From positions 60,550-124,549 of the forward strand of contig CAJUFA010000006.1 in assembly GCA_910585725.1 (NCBI GenBank): a stretch of DNA of 64,000 nt, read 5' to 3'. Of the stretch, positions 1 through 8,438 are shown one piece after another (positions within the stretch are counted from its first letter, which is position 1; the number at the start of each line of letters is the position of its first letter). Under the pieces are notes generated by a model that did no database searches, had not been told where the DNA came from, and saw nothing but the letters and a program-made list of their open reading frames with translations. Source of the DNA: an uncultured Dorea sp. GTDB lineage: Bacteria > Bacillota > Clostridia > Lachnospirales > Lachnospiraceae. Both the position numbers and the translations under genes were made by a program.

Positions 1-7
1 AATAAAA

Positions 8-460
8 ATGAATAAAGAGATCCGGGATTATCAGGAATCCATGTTTTTTGGCCTGAATTTCCGCCAGTTCTTCTGCTCCCTGCTTGCCATCCTTGCGGCG
101 GTAGGGATTTATTTTGGGATGCGGGACCTGGCCGGAGAGGAAGCGATCGGATGGCTATGCATGGTCGGAGCGGCGCCCTTTGCAGCATGCGGATTCTTCA
201 AATACCATGGCATGACCGCCGAGCAGTTTCTGTGGGCATTTATAAAATCAGAGTTTTTGTATCCCAGGAGGCTTCTGTACCGGTCGGAAGATTTGTATTA
301 CTCCTGCATGGAGGAAACCATTCTTTTTGGAGAAAAGACGGGAAAGGATGGAAGCAGGATCCGGAAGAAACAGGAAGAGAAAGCAGAAAAATCAGAGAAG
401 AAGAGGCGCAGAAGAAATAGAAAAAAGAAGAAAAGAAGAGGGAGGGATACCGATGATTAA
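8..460 (+). CDS. PrgI-family conjugal transfer membrane protein
   Basis: A 150-residue protein with two adjacent hydrophobic segments (about residues 17-36 and 45-63), a short extracellular turn between them, and a very basic Lys/Arg/Glu-rich tail from about residue 110. This is the layout of PrgI proteins that sit just before the VirB4 ATPase in Gram-positive type IV secretion loci and serve as a small inner-membrane channel part (VirB3-like role, by family knowledge). The gene overlaps the VirB4 start by 8 bases, so the two are translationally coupled. The basic tail is longer than usual. The family call rests mainly on layout and context. Confidence 0.75.
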   Translation: MNKEIRDYQESMFFGLNFRQFFCSLLAILAAVGIYFGMRDLAGEEAIGWLCMVGAAPFAACGFFKYHGMTAEQFLWAFIKSEFLYPRRLLYRSEDLYYSCMEETILFGEKTGKDGSRIRKKQEEKAEKSEKKRRRRNRKKKKRRGRDTDD

Positions 461-2813
461 GACACTGAACCAGGCGGTGAAGATGGACCGGGAGAAGTTT
501 CAGGTTCCGAAGTCCGTCCAGCAGGCAGTTCCTATAAAAAGGATCTGGCAGGACGGGATTTTTCAGGTGGGGAATTGCTTTTCCAAATCGTTCCGGTTCT
601 CGGACATCAACTATTATATTGCAAGCAAGAGCGATAAGATGGAGATGTTCCTGGATTACTCGGAACTTTTGAATGCGCTGGATTCCGGTTCATCTGTAAA
701 GATCACACTGAATAACCGCAGGATCAATAAAGAAGAGTTTGAGCAGTCACTCCTGATCCCGATGAAGGGAGACGGTCTGGACAGATACCGGAAGGAATAC
801 AATGAAATGCTGCTCTCCAAGGTCAGCGGTACGAATAACAGCATTTGCCAGGAGCGGTATCTGACTGTCAGCATCCATAAGAAGAATGTGGATGAGGCAA
901 GGACGTATTTTGCCCGTGTGGGAACGGACATCGTTACCCATTTGGCAAAGCTGTCTTCCACGGCGGAGGAACTGGACGCCGGAGAGCGGTTAGAGATTTT
1001 CCGGGATTTCTTTCAGGCAGGGAACCCGCCCTGCTTCCCGTTTGACCTGAAAGCTTCTGCAAAGAAAGGGGGAAGTTTCAAGGACTGGATCTGCCCGGAG
1101 TCCATGGAATTCTATAAAGATTATTTTAAAATCGATGACAGATACGGAAGGGTGCTGTATATGCAGGATTATGCCAGTTATGTGAAGGATGACATGATTT
1201 CCGAGTTATGCGGGTTAAGCCGTGACTTGATGCTGTCCATTGACATCCTCCCGGTGCCGACAGATGAGGCAGTGCGGGAGATCCAGAACCGTCTCCTTGG
1301 GGTAGAGACGAATGTGACGAATTGGCAGAGGCGCCAGAATGCCAATAATAACTTCTCCGCAGTGGTGCCTTATGATATGGAACTGCAGAGGAAGGAAACT
1401 AAAGAGATGCTGGATGACCTGACCACCAGGGATCAGCGGATGATGTTCGGATTGGTGACTATGGTGCATTTGGCAGACAGTAAGAAGCAGTTAAATTCGG
1501 ATACGGAAACCTTGCTGTCGATAGCGAGAAAGGCTCTCTGCCAGATGTCCGTATTAAAGTGGCAGCAAGTGGACGGACTCAATACGGTGCTTCCTTATGG
1601 CCTTCGAAAGATTCAGGCACTCCGGACACTGACTACGGAATCCACAGCAGTATTGATTCCGTTCCACACACAGGAGGTTATGCAGCCGGGCGGGATCTAT
1701 TACGGGCAGAATGCGGTCAGTAAAAATATGATCGTGGCAGACCGGAGGAAGCTCCTGAATGGGAATTCTTTCCGCCTTGGAGTCAGCGGTTCCGGTAAGA
1801 GTTTCTCAGCAAAAGAAGAGATCGTAGATCTTGCGTTGTCTACAGATGACGATATCCTGATCTTAGATCCGGAGTCAGAATTCGTCTCTTTAGTAGAGGC
1901 GCTGGAGGGAGAGGTAATCCGCATTTCCGCAACCTCGGATACCCATCTGAATGCGTTGGATATGGATGCGGCATATGGGGATGATAAGAATCCATTGATT
2001 GAGAAGTCGGAGTTTATCCTGTCATTATTTGAACAACTGGTAGGTGCGGGAAATCTGTCAGCAAAAGAAAAATCCATCCTGGACCGCTGTACAGCAGATG
2101 TTTACCGGGATTATATCCGCAGCGGATACCGGGAAGAGGTGCCGACACTAAAAGATTTGTACCGGGCATTGATGTTACAGCCGGAGGAAGAGGCAAGAGG
2201 GCTTGCATTGTCCTCGGAATTATTTATCAATGGAAGCCTGAACACCTTTGCACAGCCGACCAATGTCAATACGAAGAGCCGGATCATTGATTACGATATC
2301 CGGGAGCTGGGAGAACAGCTGATGCCCCTTGGCATGCTGGTAACACTGGACAGCATTTTCAACCGTGTGATCCAGAACTGGAAGAAGGGAAGGACTACCT
2401 GGATTTTTGCAGATGAGTTTTATCTGTTGTTCCGATACCAGTACAGCGCGGATTTCTTCTATCGGCTTTACAAGAGAATTCGGAAGTATTATGGCTTTGT
2501 GACAGGGTTAACACAGAACGTGGAGGAGCTCCTGAAGTCTGATACTGCTAGGTTAATGCTCGCCAACAGTGAGTTTCTGATCTTACTCAATCAGGCGAGT
2601 ACGGATAGGGAGGAACTGGCAAGGCTCTTGAATATTTCGGATAACCAGTTATCTTACATTACCAATGTAGGTGCAGGTCATGGGTTGATCCGGTGTTCCG
2701 GGAATATCGTTCCGTTTGAAAATACGTTCCCGAAGAATACGAAGCTTTTTGAGCTGATGTCCACCTCTGCGGCGGATTTCCAGGGGAGAGGGTGGAAGGA
2801 TGATGGCAAGTAA
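453..2813 (+). CDS. VirB4-like conjugation ATPase
   Basis: A 786-residue type IV secretion ATPase. Walker A GVSGSGKS lies at about residues 443-450 and Walker B (WIFADEF) at about residue 650; the N-terminal half is the VirB4/TraE-type domain that docks at the membrane. It energises pilus or channel assembly and DNA transfer. I chose ATG 453, which has GGAGGG at 441-446 and overlaps the prgI stop; an upstream in-frame ATG at 327 would lie deep inside prgI without a ribosome site. Full length for the family. The next gene begins 168 bases downstream. Confidence 0.92.
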   Translation: MIKTLNQAVKMDREKFQVPKSVQQAVPIKRIWQDGIFQVGNCFSKSFRFSDINYYIASKSDKMEMFLDYSELLNALDSGSSVKITLNNRRINKEEFEQSLLIPMKGDGLDRYRKEYNEMLLSKVSGTNNSICQERYLTVSIHKKNVDEARTYFARVGTDIVTHLAKLSSTAEELDAGERLEIFRDFFQAGNPPCFPFDLKASAKKGGSFKDWICPESMEFYKDYFKIDDRYGRVLYMQDYASYVKDDMISELCGLSRDLMLSIDILPVPTDEAVREIQNRLLGVETNVTNWQRRQNANNNFSAVVPYDMELQRKETKEMLDDLTTRDQRMMFGLVTMVHLADSKKQLNSDTETLLSIARKALCQMSVLKWQQVDGLNTVLPYGLRKIQALRTLTTESTAVLIPFHTQEVMQPGGIYYGQNAVSKNMIVADRRKLLNGNSFRLGVSGSGKSFSAKEEIVDLALSTDDDILILDPESEFVSLVEALEGEVIRISATSDTHLNALDMDAAYGDDKNPLIEKSEFILSLFEQLVGAGNLSAKEKSILDRCTADVYRDYIRSGYREEVPTLKDLYRALMLQPEEEARGLALSSELFINGSLNTFAQPTNVNTKSRIIDYDIRELGEQLMPLGMLVTLDSIFNRVIQNWKKGRTTWIFADEFYLLFRYQYSADFFYRLYKRIRKYYGFVTGLTQNVEELLKSDTARLMLANSEFLILLNQASTDREELARLLNISDNQLSYITNVGAGHGLIRCSGNIVPFENTFPKNTKLFELMSTSAADFQGRGWKDDGK

Positions 2814-2981
2814 CAGTAAGATTCCATGATCATACAAGAAAAGTTTGAGTTTTACAATAGATATCTATGAGGATAAGCAGAAATAAAAAAGATTTGCAAT
2901 ACAATAAATTTACAAAAAGAGTTAGATTGACGGGAGCGTTGGCAGCGGCGCTCCTTATTTTTATGGAGGGAGTGATTCTAT

Positions 2982-3812
2982 ATGAAATCAACATTATCTG
3001 TTCCATTAAAAGAGCAGGAGAATTTGAAAGAGCTGTTCCGTATTCTGGATGAAAAGGGATTAGAGAAAGAAAAGGGCCAGTTAACGGAGTTAGCGGATTA
3101 TATAGACAGCATGGACCAGCAATTCGGGAAGGTGCTTGAAGAACTGCAGACCGTAAAACAGCAGCTTGACCAGATACAGGAAAAGGGGATCCGGCAGTCC
3201 GCATTGAAAGTAGTGGCAAAAGTGGAGGGAAAAGTAAATGACGCGAAAGTACAGCTTGCGGTGATTAAGGCAAAATTTATGGATGGGGTGAGCCGGACTC
3301 TTACAAGGTTTAAAGAAAAGGGTGTCCTGGCAGTATCACAAACCATTGATTTCTTAGGAATCCGGCAGGGACTGATGGGGATGAAAAAGCATTTCCATCA
3401 ATCTGTGGAGAGCGCTGACCGGGGAATTAACCGGCTTGCCAATATCGGAGATGAGCTCCACGGGGTGAAAACGCACCTGGGAAACATAAAGAGGGAACTT
3501 GCAAGAAAAGAACCGCTTGCGGCAGGCTCCCGTGATGTGGAAAAAGGGGCGGTATTTCAAGTACAGAAGATGTTGTATGGAACCATGGGGATGTTAGAGA
3601 GCATGGAAAAAAAGACAGACCGGACGATCCAGAGACTGGATTCTCTGGGAGAGAGGGCCAAAGCAATTCAGAGACCGTCGGTAAAGGAGAGCCTGCGGTC
3701 ACTGCAGGAGAAACAATCGAATCAAAACCAGGAGAGCTTATGTTCGCTGCGGGAGAAACAGGCAGGGAATCAGCGAAGGTCTTCCGGTAAAAAGAAAGCA
3801 GCGGTTCGGTAG
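2982..3812 (+). CDS. DUF6674-like ICE accessory protein
   Basis: A 276-residue, mostly helical, soluble and basic protein. It has a coiled-coil-prone segment at about residues 30-75 and a Lys/Arg/Gln-rich tail in which a short module, ESLRSLQEKQ then ESLCSLREKQ, is repeated. The pattern matches proteins annotated DUF6674 that accompany VirB4 and lysozyme genes in Clostridia ICEs; I recognise it by appearance and context only. No catalytic motif is visible. The ribosome site is GGAGG about 10 bases before ATG 2982. A scaffold or regulator of the transfer apparatus is possible; its function is unknown. Confidence 0.6.
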   Translation: MKSTLSVPLKEQENLKELFRILDEKGLEKEKGQLTELADYIDSMDQQFGKVLEELQTVKQQLDQIQEKGIRQSALKVVAKVEGKVNDAKVQLAVIKAKFMDGVSRTLTRFKEKGVLAVSQTIDFLGIRQGLMGMKKHFHQSVESADRGINRLANIGDELHGVKTHLGNIKRELARKEPLAAGSRDVEKGAVFQVQKMLYGTMGMLESMEKKTDRTIQRLDSLGERAKAIQRPSVKESLRSLQEKQSNQNQESLCSLREKQAGNQRRSSGKKKAAVR

Positions 3813-3825
3813 ATAGAGGGGAGTT

Positions 3826-4194
3826 ATGAATATGGAGAAAAAGCAGGGTGCAGAGATTTCTTTCTACGCTGCGGAGTGTATGGAGTTTGCTGGCCATGGG
3901 GAATTGTATGAAAATTTGAGTTTGACGGAGGCAGTGGATGCTTATAAAAAAATCTGTAAGAGAAGTTTGAATTGTGGACCGGGTATCGGGTTTATTTTGA
4001 AGGATCCAGAGACACCAGCTTATTCCGATATCCGTTGGCCGCTTTATCAATGGGGACAGATTGCTCTGGATGAGATTCAGTTGATACCTGCCTATAGAGA
4101 GCATCCACTGGTCAAAGAGGCAGTACGGGAAATAGGATTGCATCTACCTAAGATTATGAGAAATGGGAAGAAGAACAGAGGAATGGAGCGGTAA
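3826..4194 (+). CDS. Small ICE protein, stand-alone accessory domain
   Basis: A 122-residue soluble protein without a signal peptide. Its body (FYAAECMEF, then a VDAYKKI segment, then DEIQLIPAYREHP) resembles a roughly 100-residue domain that recurs inside large antirestriction or polyvalent proteins of Firmicutes ICEs, here present alone. The ribosome site is GAGGGGAG, 5 bases before the ATG, and the gene lies 13 bases after its upstream neighbour, so they are co-transcribed. Function unknown; I do not assign a named family. Confidence 0.5.
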   Translation: MNMEKKQGAEISFYAAECMEFAGHGELYENLSLTEAVDAYKKICKRSLNCGPGIGFILKDPETPAYSDIRWPLYQWGQIALDEIQLIPAYREHPLVKEAVREIGLHLPKIMRNGKKNRGMER

Positions 4195-4288
4195 AGAAAC
4201 GTGATCACTTTCTATTTGCTGAGGGGTAGATTAGGAGATATTTTGTGTGAGTGTCTGGGTGTAAAGTACGTCAGAAAGGGGATGAAAG

Positions 4289-6064
4289 GTGAAAGACATT
4301 AAAATGAAGGAAGAACATCGCCAGCCGAAAATAAAACATCCATCAGCAAAAATGCCGAAAGAACTGGCAAAGGTTACAATGCTTGAGGCAAGGGAGAAAT
4401 CCCATCGGGTCTCAGAGGGTGTACCGGATAAAACGAACCAGGAATCCCCGGTAGAGTATGCCGGTAATCAGATAGAGTCTGCGGAAGAATGGATGGCAGA
4501 AAGGACGGTTTCCAGCGCCTCCGCAGCCAGCCGGAAGCTGGCGAAGAGTTCATATGAAAAGATACTTAAGCGTAAGAAAGCAGAGCAGACCATAGCTGAG
4601 GGGATGAAAGGAGCAGAAGGAATCGCAGAAGCGGATGGAACCATGGCGGCGAAAGAAGCGCGATCCCCAGCGGTCAGGGCAGAACCGAATCCGGACAGGC
4701 TGAAGAGCGGGCCGGCAGAGCAGGCCATAGATATGCAAAAGATCAAGCTGAAACCAGAACGCAGGGAATCCCTGCGTTCTCTGGCAGGTCGAAGGGTGAA
4801 AACAGCACCACGGATGGTGAAATCTTCGCCCATATCTTCCGGGCAGATCAGGGCAAGTCAGGCGGCGTTGCAGAAGCAACAGGCTGTATACACGAAGAAA
4901 GTGGCAAAACAGATGACTGTGAAAACAGCAAAAGCGATGCGGACAGCAAAAAAGATCAGTGTTCAATCAGGAAAAAAGGCGGTGCAGGTAACAGGGAAGG
5001 GGATATCCGCAGCGGTAAAGACGGCCACTTTGGCAGCAAAATCCCTGCGGGCGCTTTGTGCGGGCGGTGCAGGCATAGCTATTTTTTTCATCGTGATCTT
5101 AGGCGTGATCGGAGGATTTCTTATGAATGAAAACTCCCGCAGCAAGACTCCGCTTAGCCCGGAGGTGCTAAATTACACACCGATTATTCAAAGATATGCG
5201 CAGGAGTACGGAATCCCGGAATATGTGCAGGTTATACAGGCGATCATGATGCAGGAATCCGGCGGGCAGGGGACGGATCCGATGCAGGCAAGTGAATGCC
5301 CGTATAATACGCAGTATTCGCGGAGTCCGGGAGGAATTACGGATCCGGAGTATTCCATCCAGGTAGGGATCCAAAACTATGCGGACTGTGTCCGGCAGGC
5401 AGGATGTACCAGTCCCCAGGATCTGGACAAGCTGAAGCTGAGCCTGCAGGGATACAATTATGGAAATGGGTACATATCCTGGGCAATCCGGAATTTCGGA
5501 GGTTACAGTGAGGCGAATGCACTTCAATTTTCCAACGAACAGGCGGCGGCACATGGATGGTCTGGATATGGAGATCCGGAATATGTTCCGCATGTATTCC
5601 GGTATTATGCAGGAGGAAATCTGTTTGCAGGATTATTCGGGAATAGCCAGATGGTGTCGGTGGCGCTGTCACAGCTAGGGAACGAAGGTGGTCAAAAATA
5701 TTGGTCATGGTACGGATTTAGCAGCAGAGAGGAATGGTGTGCCTGTTTCGTGTCCTGGTGTGCAGACCAGAGCGGATTGCTTGCAAATGGGACAGTGCCG
5801 AGGTTTTCGCTATGTTCGGATGGCATGAACTGGTTTCAGAGCTGCGGAAAGTGGAAAGGGAGAGATTACCAACCAGTCGCAGGAACGATTATTTTCTTTG
5901 ATTGGAATAGAGATGGAAATCCGGATCATGTGGGGATTGTGGAGAAATGCGAGAATGGGAGAGTGTATACGGTGGAAGGAAATTCGGGGGATGCGGTAAA
6001 ACGAAAGAGTTATGCACAGAAAACAAAAGAGATTTTAGGGTATGGATTATTGAAATGCTTATAA
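4289..6064 (+). CDS. Bifunctional lysozyme / CHAP cell wall hydrolase
   Basis: A 591-residue protein that opens the peptidoglycan for the conjugation channel (CwlT-like role). Layout: a long, basic, low-complexity cytoplasmic region (1-250), one membrane span at about 257-278, a lysozyme-like transglycosylase domain (about 290-440) with likely catalytic Glu323 in MMQESGG, and a C-terminal CHAP amidase domain with Cys484 in EEWCACF and a His in the DHVGIVE motif. The start is GTG 4289 behind AAAGGGG; an in-frame ATG five codons later is possible. The unusually long cytoplasmic region is Ala/Lys-rich and may bind other channel parts. It is the last recognisable conjugation gene before the IS scar. 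Confidence 0.88.
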   Translation: MKDIKMKEEHRQPKIKHPSAKMPKELAKVTMLEAREKSHRVSEGVPDKTNQESPVEYAGNQIESAEEWMAERTVSSASAASRKLAKSSYEKILKRKKAEQTIAEGMKGAEGIAEADGTMAAKEARSPAVRAEPNPDRLKSGPAEQAIDMQKIKLKPERRESLRSLAGRRVKTAPRMVKSSPISSGQIRASQAALQKQQAVYTKKVAKQMTVKTAKAMRTAKKISVQSGKKAVQVTGKGISAAVKTATLAAKSLRALCAGGAGIAIFFIVILGVIGGFLMNENSRSKTPLSPEVLNYTPIIQRYAQEYGIPEYVQVIQAIMMQESGGQGTDPMQASECPYNTQYSRSPGGITDPEYSIQVGIQNYADCVRQAGCTSPQDLDKLKLSLQGYNYGNGYISWAIRNFGGYSEANALQFSNEQAAAHGWSGYGDPEYVPHVFRYYAGGNLFAGLFGNSQMVSVALSQLGNEGGQKYWSWYGFSSREEWCACFVSWCADQSGLLANGTVPRFSLCSDGMNWFQSCGKWKGRDYQPVAGTIIFFDWNRDGNPDHVGIVEKCENGRVYTVEGNSGDAVKRKSYAQKTKEILGYGLLKCL

Positions 6065-6489
6065 AATATAAGGATATTGCTACATCAAGTATCCCATGGA
6101 TTTGTTATAACCGTTAGTGACTATGCATTTACCAATGAACAAGTAGTTGTTTCATATTTGACCATAATATTGTTGTGGAGTGTTTTTAAATGGTTGCATT
6201 TTCCCTAAACAAAGTATATGTAAGTGGGTGGATTGTCCAAGGCAAAGTTGAGATACATACATTGTATAGAAAGAGCAGAAATACGTTGTTTAGCTTATGA
6301 AAAGAAACAAGATAATTGGAAGAGAGTGTAATCATGGTAGTATTTTCAGATCCATTGTTCTATCTCAAGGAAGCAGTGAGACATCAAAATGCTATGGTGT
6401 AGACGAAGGTTTCCTCAGAAGAAAAAAATCCCTAGGAGTTAGATGATGATGCCTTTTGGGAAAAACATGGTAGTATACGACAGTGTCTA
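6065..6489 (+). other. Gene-free AT-rich stretch after the conjugation module
   Basis: No intact reading frame with a ribosome site is present. Parts probably belong to the decayed IS256-type transposase seen just downstream, but only the last part can be matched with confidence. Confidence 0.4.
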
Positions 6490-6660
6490 GTTTACACCAC
6501 AGATGCCATAGAAAGAAGCAATCGCTAGTATCAGAAAGTGACAAAATTCAAGGTTGTTTTTCCGACAGTGATGACATTACGAAGAAATGGACCGGACGTC
6601 GCTAGATTTGAGCAGATTTATTCTTAGTTTAGAAGTTTATTTTAGGAATGTCCTTTCAGA
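6490..6660 (+). pseudogene. IS256-family transposase remnant
   Basis: From 6490 the frame reads VYTTDAIERSNR, a stop, then YQKVTKFKVVFP, which matches the conserved C-terminal block of Mutator/IS256 transposases (IYTTNAIESLN, then K-x-R-x-VFP). After a frameshift, ITKKWTGRR near 6576 matches the TKKWTGRRQDW block. At least two in-frame stops and one frameshift make it non-functional. It is a fossil of an insertion between the conjugation genes and the low-GC cargo. Confidence 0.75.
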
Positions 6661-7081
6661 AGAAATTTGTAAAGGGTTTTTAAGAAACTGATTGACAGTT
6701 AAAAAAATCTTTGTATAATACAGACAAGAGAAGAAACAGAAAATTTGGATCTGTTCGTTTATAACTATTCATTAATCTTATGGTGAAACACAGGAATTGT
6801 ACATCTCTAAAAGGAACAGTGTGATACATAGGATGTTTATGGTATCTTAAAAAATTATTGACATGCAGGGGAAATGACAGTGAGATTCTGTTTCGGTCTT
6901 CGGTATGAAGAATGTAAGTAACTTTGACGCTAGAAGTAAAATATGTGGTAAAAGCTGTAGAGAAAGTAGGAGAAATGTGGGGAATTTGCATTACAGACTG
7001 TAGAATTCAATTTGTGTATAACGATTATATAAAAGCTATAGTAGAGATGAGAGAAATTATTCAAGAAAGTCAGTTTCATGA

Positions 7082-7156
7082 GATAATGTTTGCATAGAAG
7101 CGTTTCATACATTAAAAAGAGAAAGGGTGAATTGATTTAAGATATTAAATTATGGT
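7082..7156 (+). pseudogene. IS3-family transposase (OrfB) remnant
   Basis: The frame from 7082 reads DNVCIEAFHTLKRERVN, a stop, then FKILNY. This matches the DNACxESFHxxLKxE block around the final Glu of the IS3-family DDE integrase domain. Only this short block is recognisable. It is the second relic element in the scar before the cargo. Confidence 0.65.
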
Positions 7157-7269
7157 CATTTATATAGTAGTATTTTAATATAGAAATGTTTTATAATATA
7201 GTAAGAATTTATATAGATAAAAGATGAAAAGCGGAAGAGATAAAGCCCTGGATGTCGAGAAATTTGATG

Positions 7270-7440
7270 ATATTTAATCACGGGAGGGTCTAATTCCCCG
7301 ATGCTTGCATCGTATAAACTAATACCGAGCGTAGCGAGGTTGGGGCAAATACCCCGCTCCTATGTAGCAGGAAGCAAACGCCCTTGTGGTGTTTGAGCGC
7401 TTGCACCGGGGAAATTTATTAGCAATAAATTTTCTTTTCC
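7270..7440. repeat. Structured, relatively GC-rich intergenic element of unknown type
   Basis: An island inside AT-rich DNA that folds into several hairpins: CGATGC/GCATCG at 7299-7312, GGGG/CCCC around 7342-7355, a near-palindrome around AAACGCCC and GGTGTTT at about 7376-7392, and AAATTTATT/AATAAATTT at about 7411-7431. There is no coding potential. It may be a repeat element or the end of a decayed mobile element; I cannot name it. Confidence 0.45.
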
Positions 7441-7581
7441 CTTTGTGAATAGAGTGTTTGTTATCAATTATATTTTGTTACAAGTAGAGAGAAGTTTTAT
7501 ATATAAAAGTAAGAAAACTCAATAAAATTAATGGGCATGGATAGTTAAAAATGTCTAAAAAAAAATGATAGGAGAAAGAGT

Positions 7582-8205
7582 ATGCCGAGAAGTTCTGCAA
7601 AGCTTAGAGAATCAAGGAGACAGGAAATTGTATCTGCCTGTGAAGAATTGTATAAAGATAAGGGGTTTAATGAAATAACATTGCTTGATATTTCGCATGC
7701 GACAATACTTACTAGAACTGCTTTGTATAAGTATTATCAGACAAAGGAAGAAATTTTTCTTGATTTATTGAAACTTGAACATGAAAGATGGAGTGAAGCC
7801 TTGACTCATATATTGAATGATAATAAGGTGTTGAGTGAAGAGGAATTTGTGGTTCAGATTGCAAAAACGTTGGATGACCGATTGCAGTTGCTTCGATTGA
7901 TGGCCATGAATGTATTTGAACTTGAAGCTAAGAGCCGATATGAACGTGTCGTGGAATTTAAGATTTCAATGGGAAAACCGATGAAATTGATTCGTGATAT
8001 ATTAGATAAATTTATTACTGATATGTCTGATGAGCAGAAAGAACAGTTTGTCTATGCATTTTTTCCTTTAATATTTGGAATCTATCCATATTCAGTAATT
8101 AATGAGCGATCGTTTCAAGCTATGGAGGAAGCGGGCATAGAATTCCACTATTATACGGTATATGAATTGTGTTGTAATGGAATCAGAGCTTTGTTGCATA
8201 GATGA
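7582..8205 (+). CDS. TetR/AcrR-family transcriptional regulator
   Basis: A 207-residue protein with an N-terminal TetR helix-turn-helix at about residues 10-57 (RQEIVSACEELYKDKGF, then the recognition helix near TRTALYKYYQTKEEIF) and a helical ligand domain. By family knowledge it represses nearby genes and is released by a small ligand. It precedes the enoate reductase gene on the same strand, and duplicated palindromes at the promoter of that gene are likely operators. The ribosome site is AGGAGAAAG before ATG 7582. A terminator separates it from the reductase gene. The inducer is unknown; it may be the reductase substrate. Confidence 0.88.
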   Translation: MPRSSAKLRESRRQEIVSACEELYKDKGFNEITLLDISHATILTRTALYKYYQTKEEIFLDLLKLEHERWSEALTHILNDNKVLSEEEFVVQIAKTLDDRLQLLRLMAMNVFELEAKSRYERVVEFKISMGKPMKLIRDILDKFITDMSDEQKEQFVYAFFPLIFGIYPYSVINERSFQAMEEAGIEFHYYTVYELCCNGIRALLHR

Positions 8206-8221
8206 TAGAATTGATTGAAAC

Positions 8222-8253
8222 AAGCTCAACTAGCAGAGCTGGTAGTTGAGCTT
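8222..8253 (+). terminator. Hairpin after the TetR gene
   Basis: An 11-bp perfect stem (AAGCTCAACTA with TAGTTGAGCTT) with no T-run. It is the first of two consecutive hairpins after the tetR stop and may be a partial terminator or an mRNA stabiliser. Confidence 0.5.
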
Positions 8254-8269
8254 GAGGGCTGTGATTAGG

Positions 8270-8294
8270 AAATCCGTCGAAAGACGGATTTTTT
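8270..8294 (+). terminator. Rho-independent terminator of the TetR gene
   Basis: The stem AAATCCGTC/GACGGATTT with a GAAA-type loop, merging into a T-run ending at 8294. Confidence 0.85.
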
Positions 8295-8316
8295 ATATGC
8301 CATCTCAAATTGTATA

Positions 8317-8345
8317 TTGACACTACGTCACTATAATGATATATT
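8317..8345 (+). promoter_or_regulatory. Sigma-A promoter of the enoate reductase gene
   Basis: The -35 TTGACA (8317-8322), a 17-bp spacer and the -10 TATATT (8340-8345), 93 bases before the reductase start. It overlaps the first TetR-type operator copy, which suits repression. Confidence 0.7.
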
Positions 8346-8368
8346 TGGTATAGAGACACAGTGTCACT
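8319..8368. promoter_or_regulatory. Duplicated 14-bp palindromic operator, probably for the TetR regulator
   Basis: Two copies with 36 bp between their starts: GACACTACGTCACT (8319-8332) and GACACAGTGTCACT (8355-8368). The second contains the perfect palindrome GACACAGTGTC. One copy overlaps the -35 element and the other lies just after the -10, the classic arrangement for repression. Confidence 0.65.
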
Positions 8369-8438
8369 AAAAAGTGAGCGTTACTGTTAGGAACGATGCA
8401 TATCCAGACAGTAACAGAGGAGAGGAGAAAACAAAACA

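Noticed and set aside
3427..4143. 238-residue minus-strand reading frame
   Set aside because: Antisense to two well-supported ICE genes, with no family pattern.
8317..8337. TTGACA and TATAAT at 8317-8322 and 8332-8337 as one promoter
   Set aside because: The spacer is only 9 bp; the same TTGACA pairs with TATATT at 8340-8345 with 17 bp.
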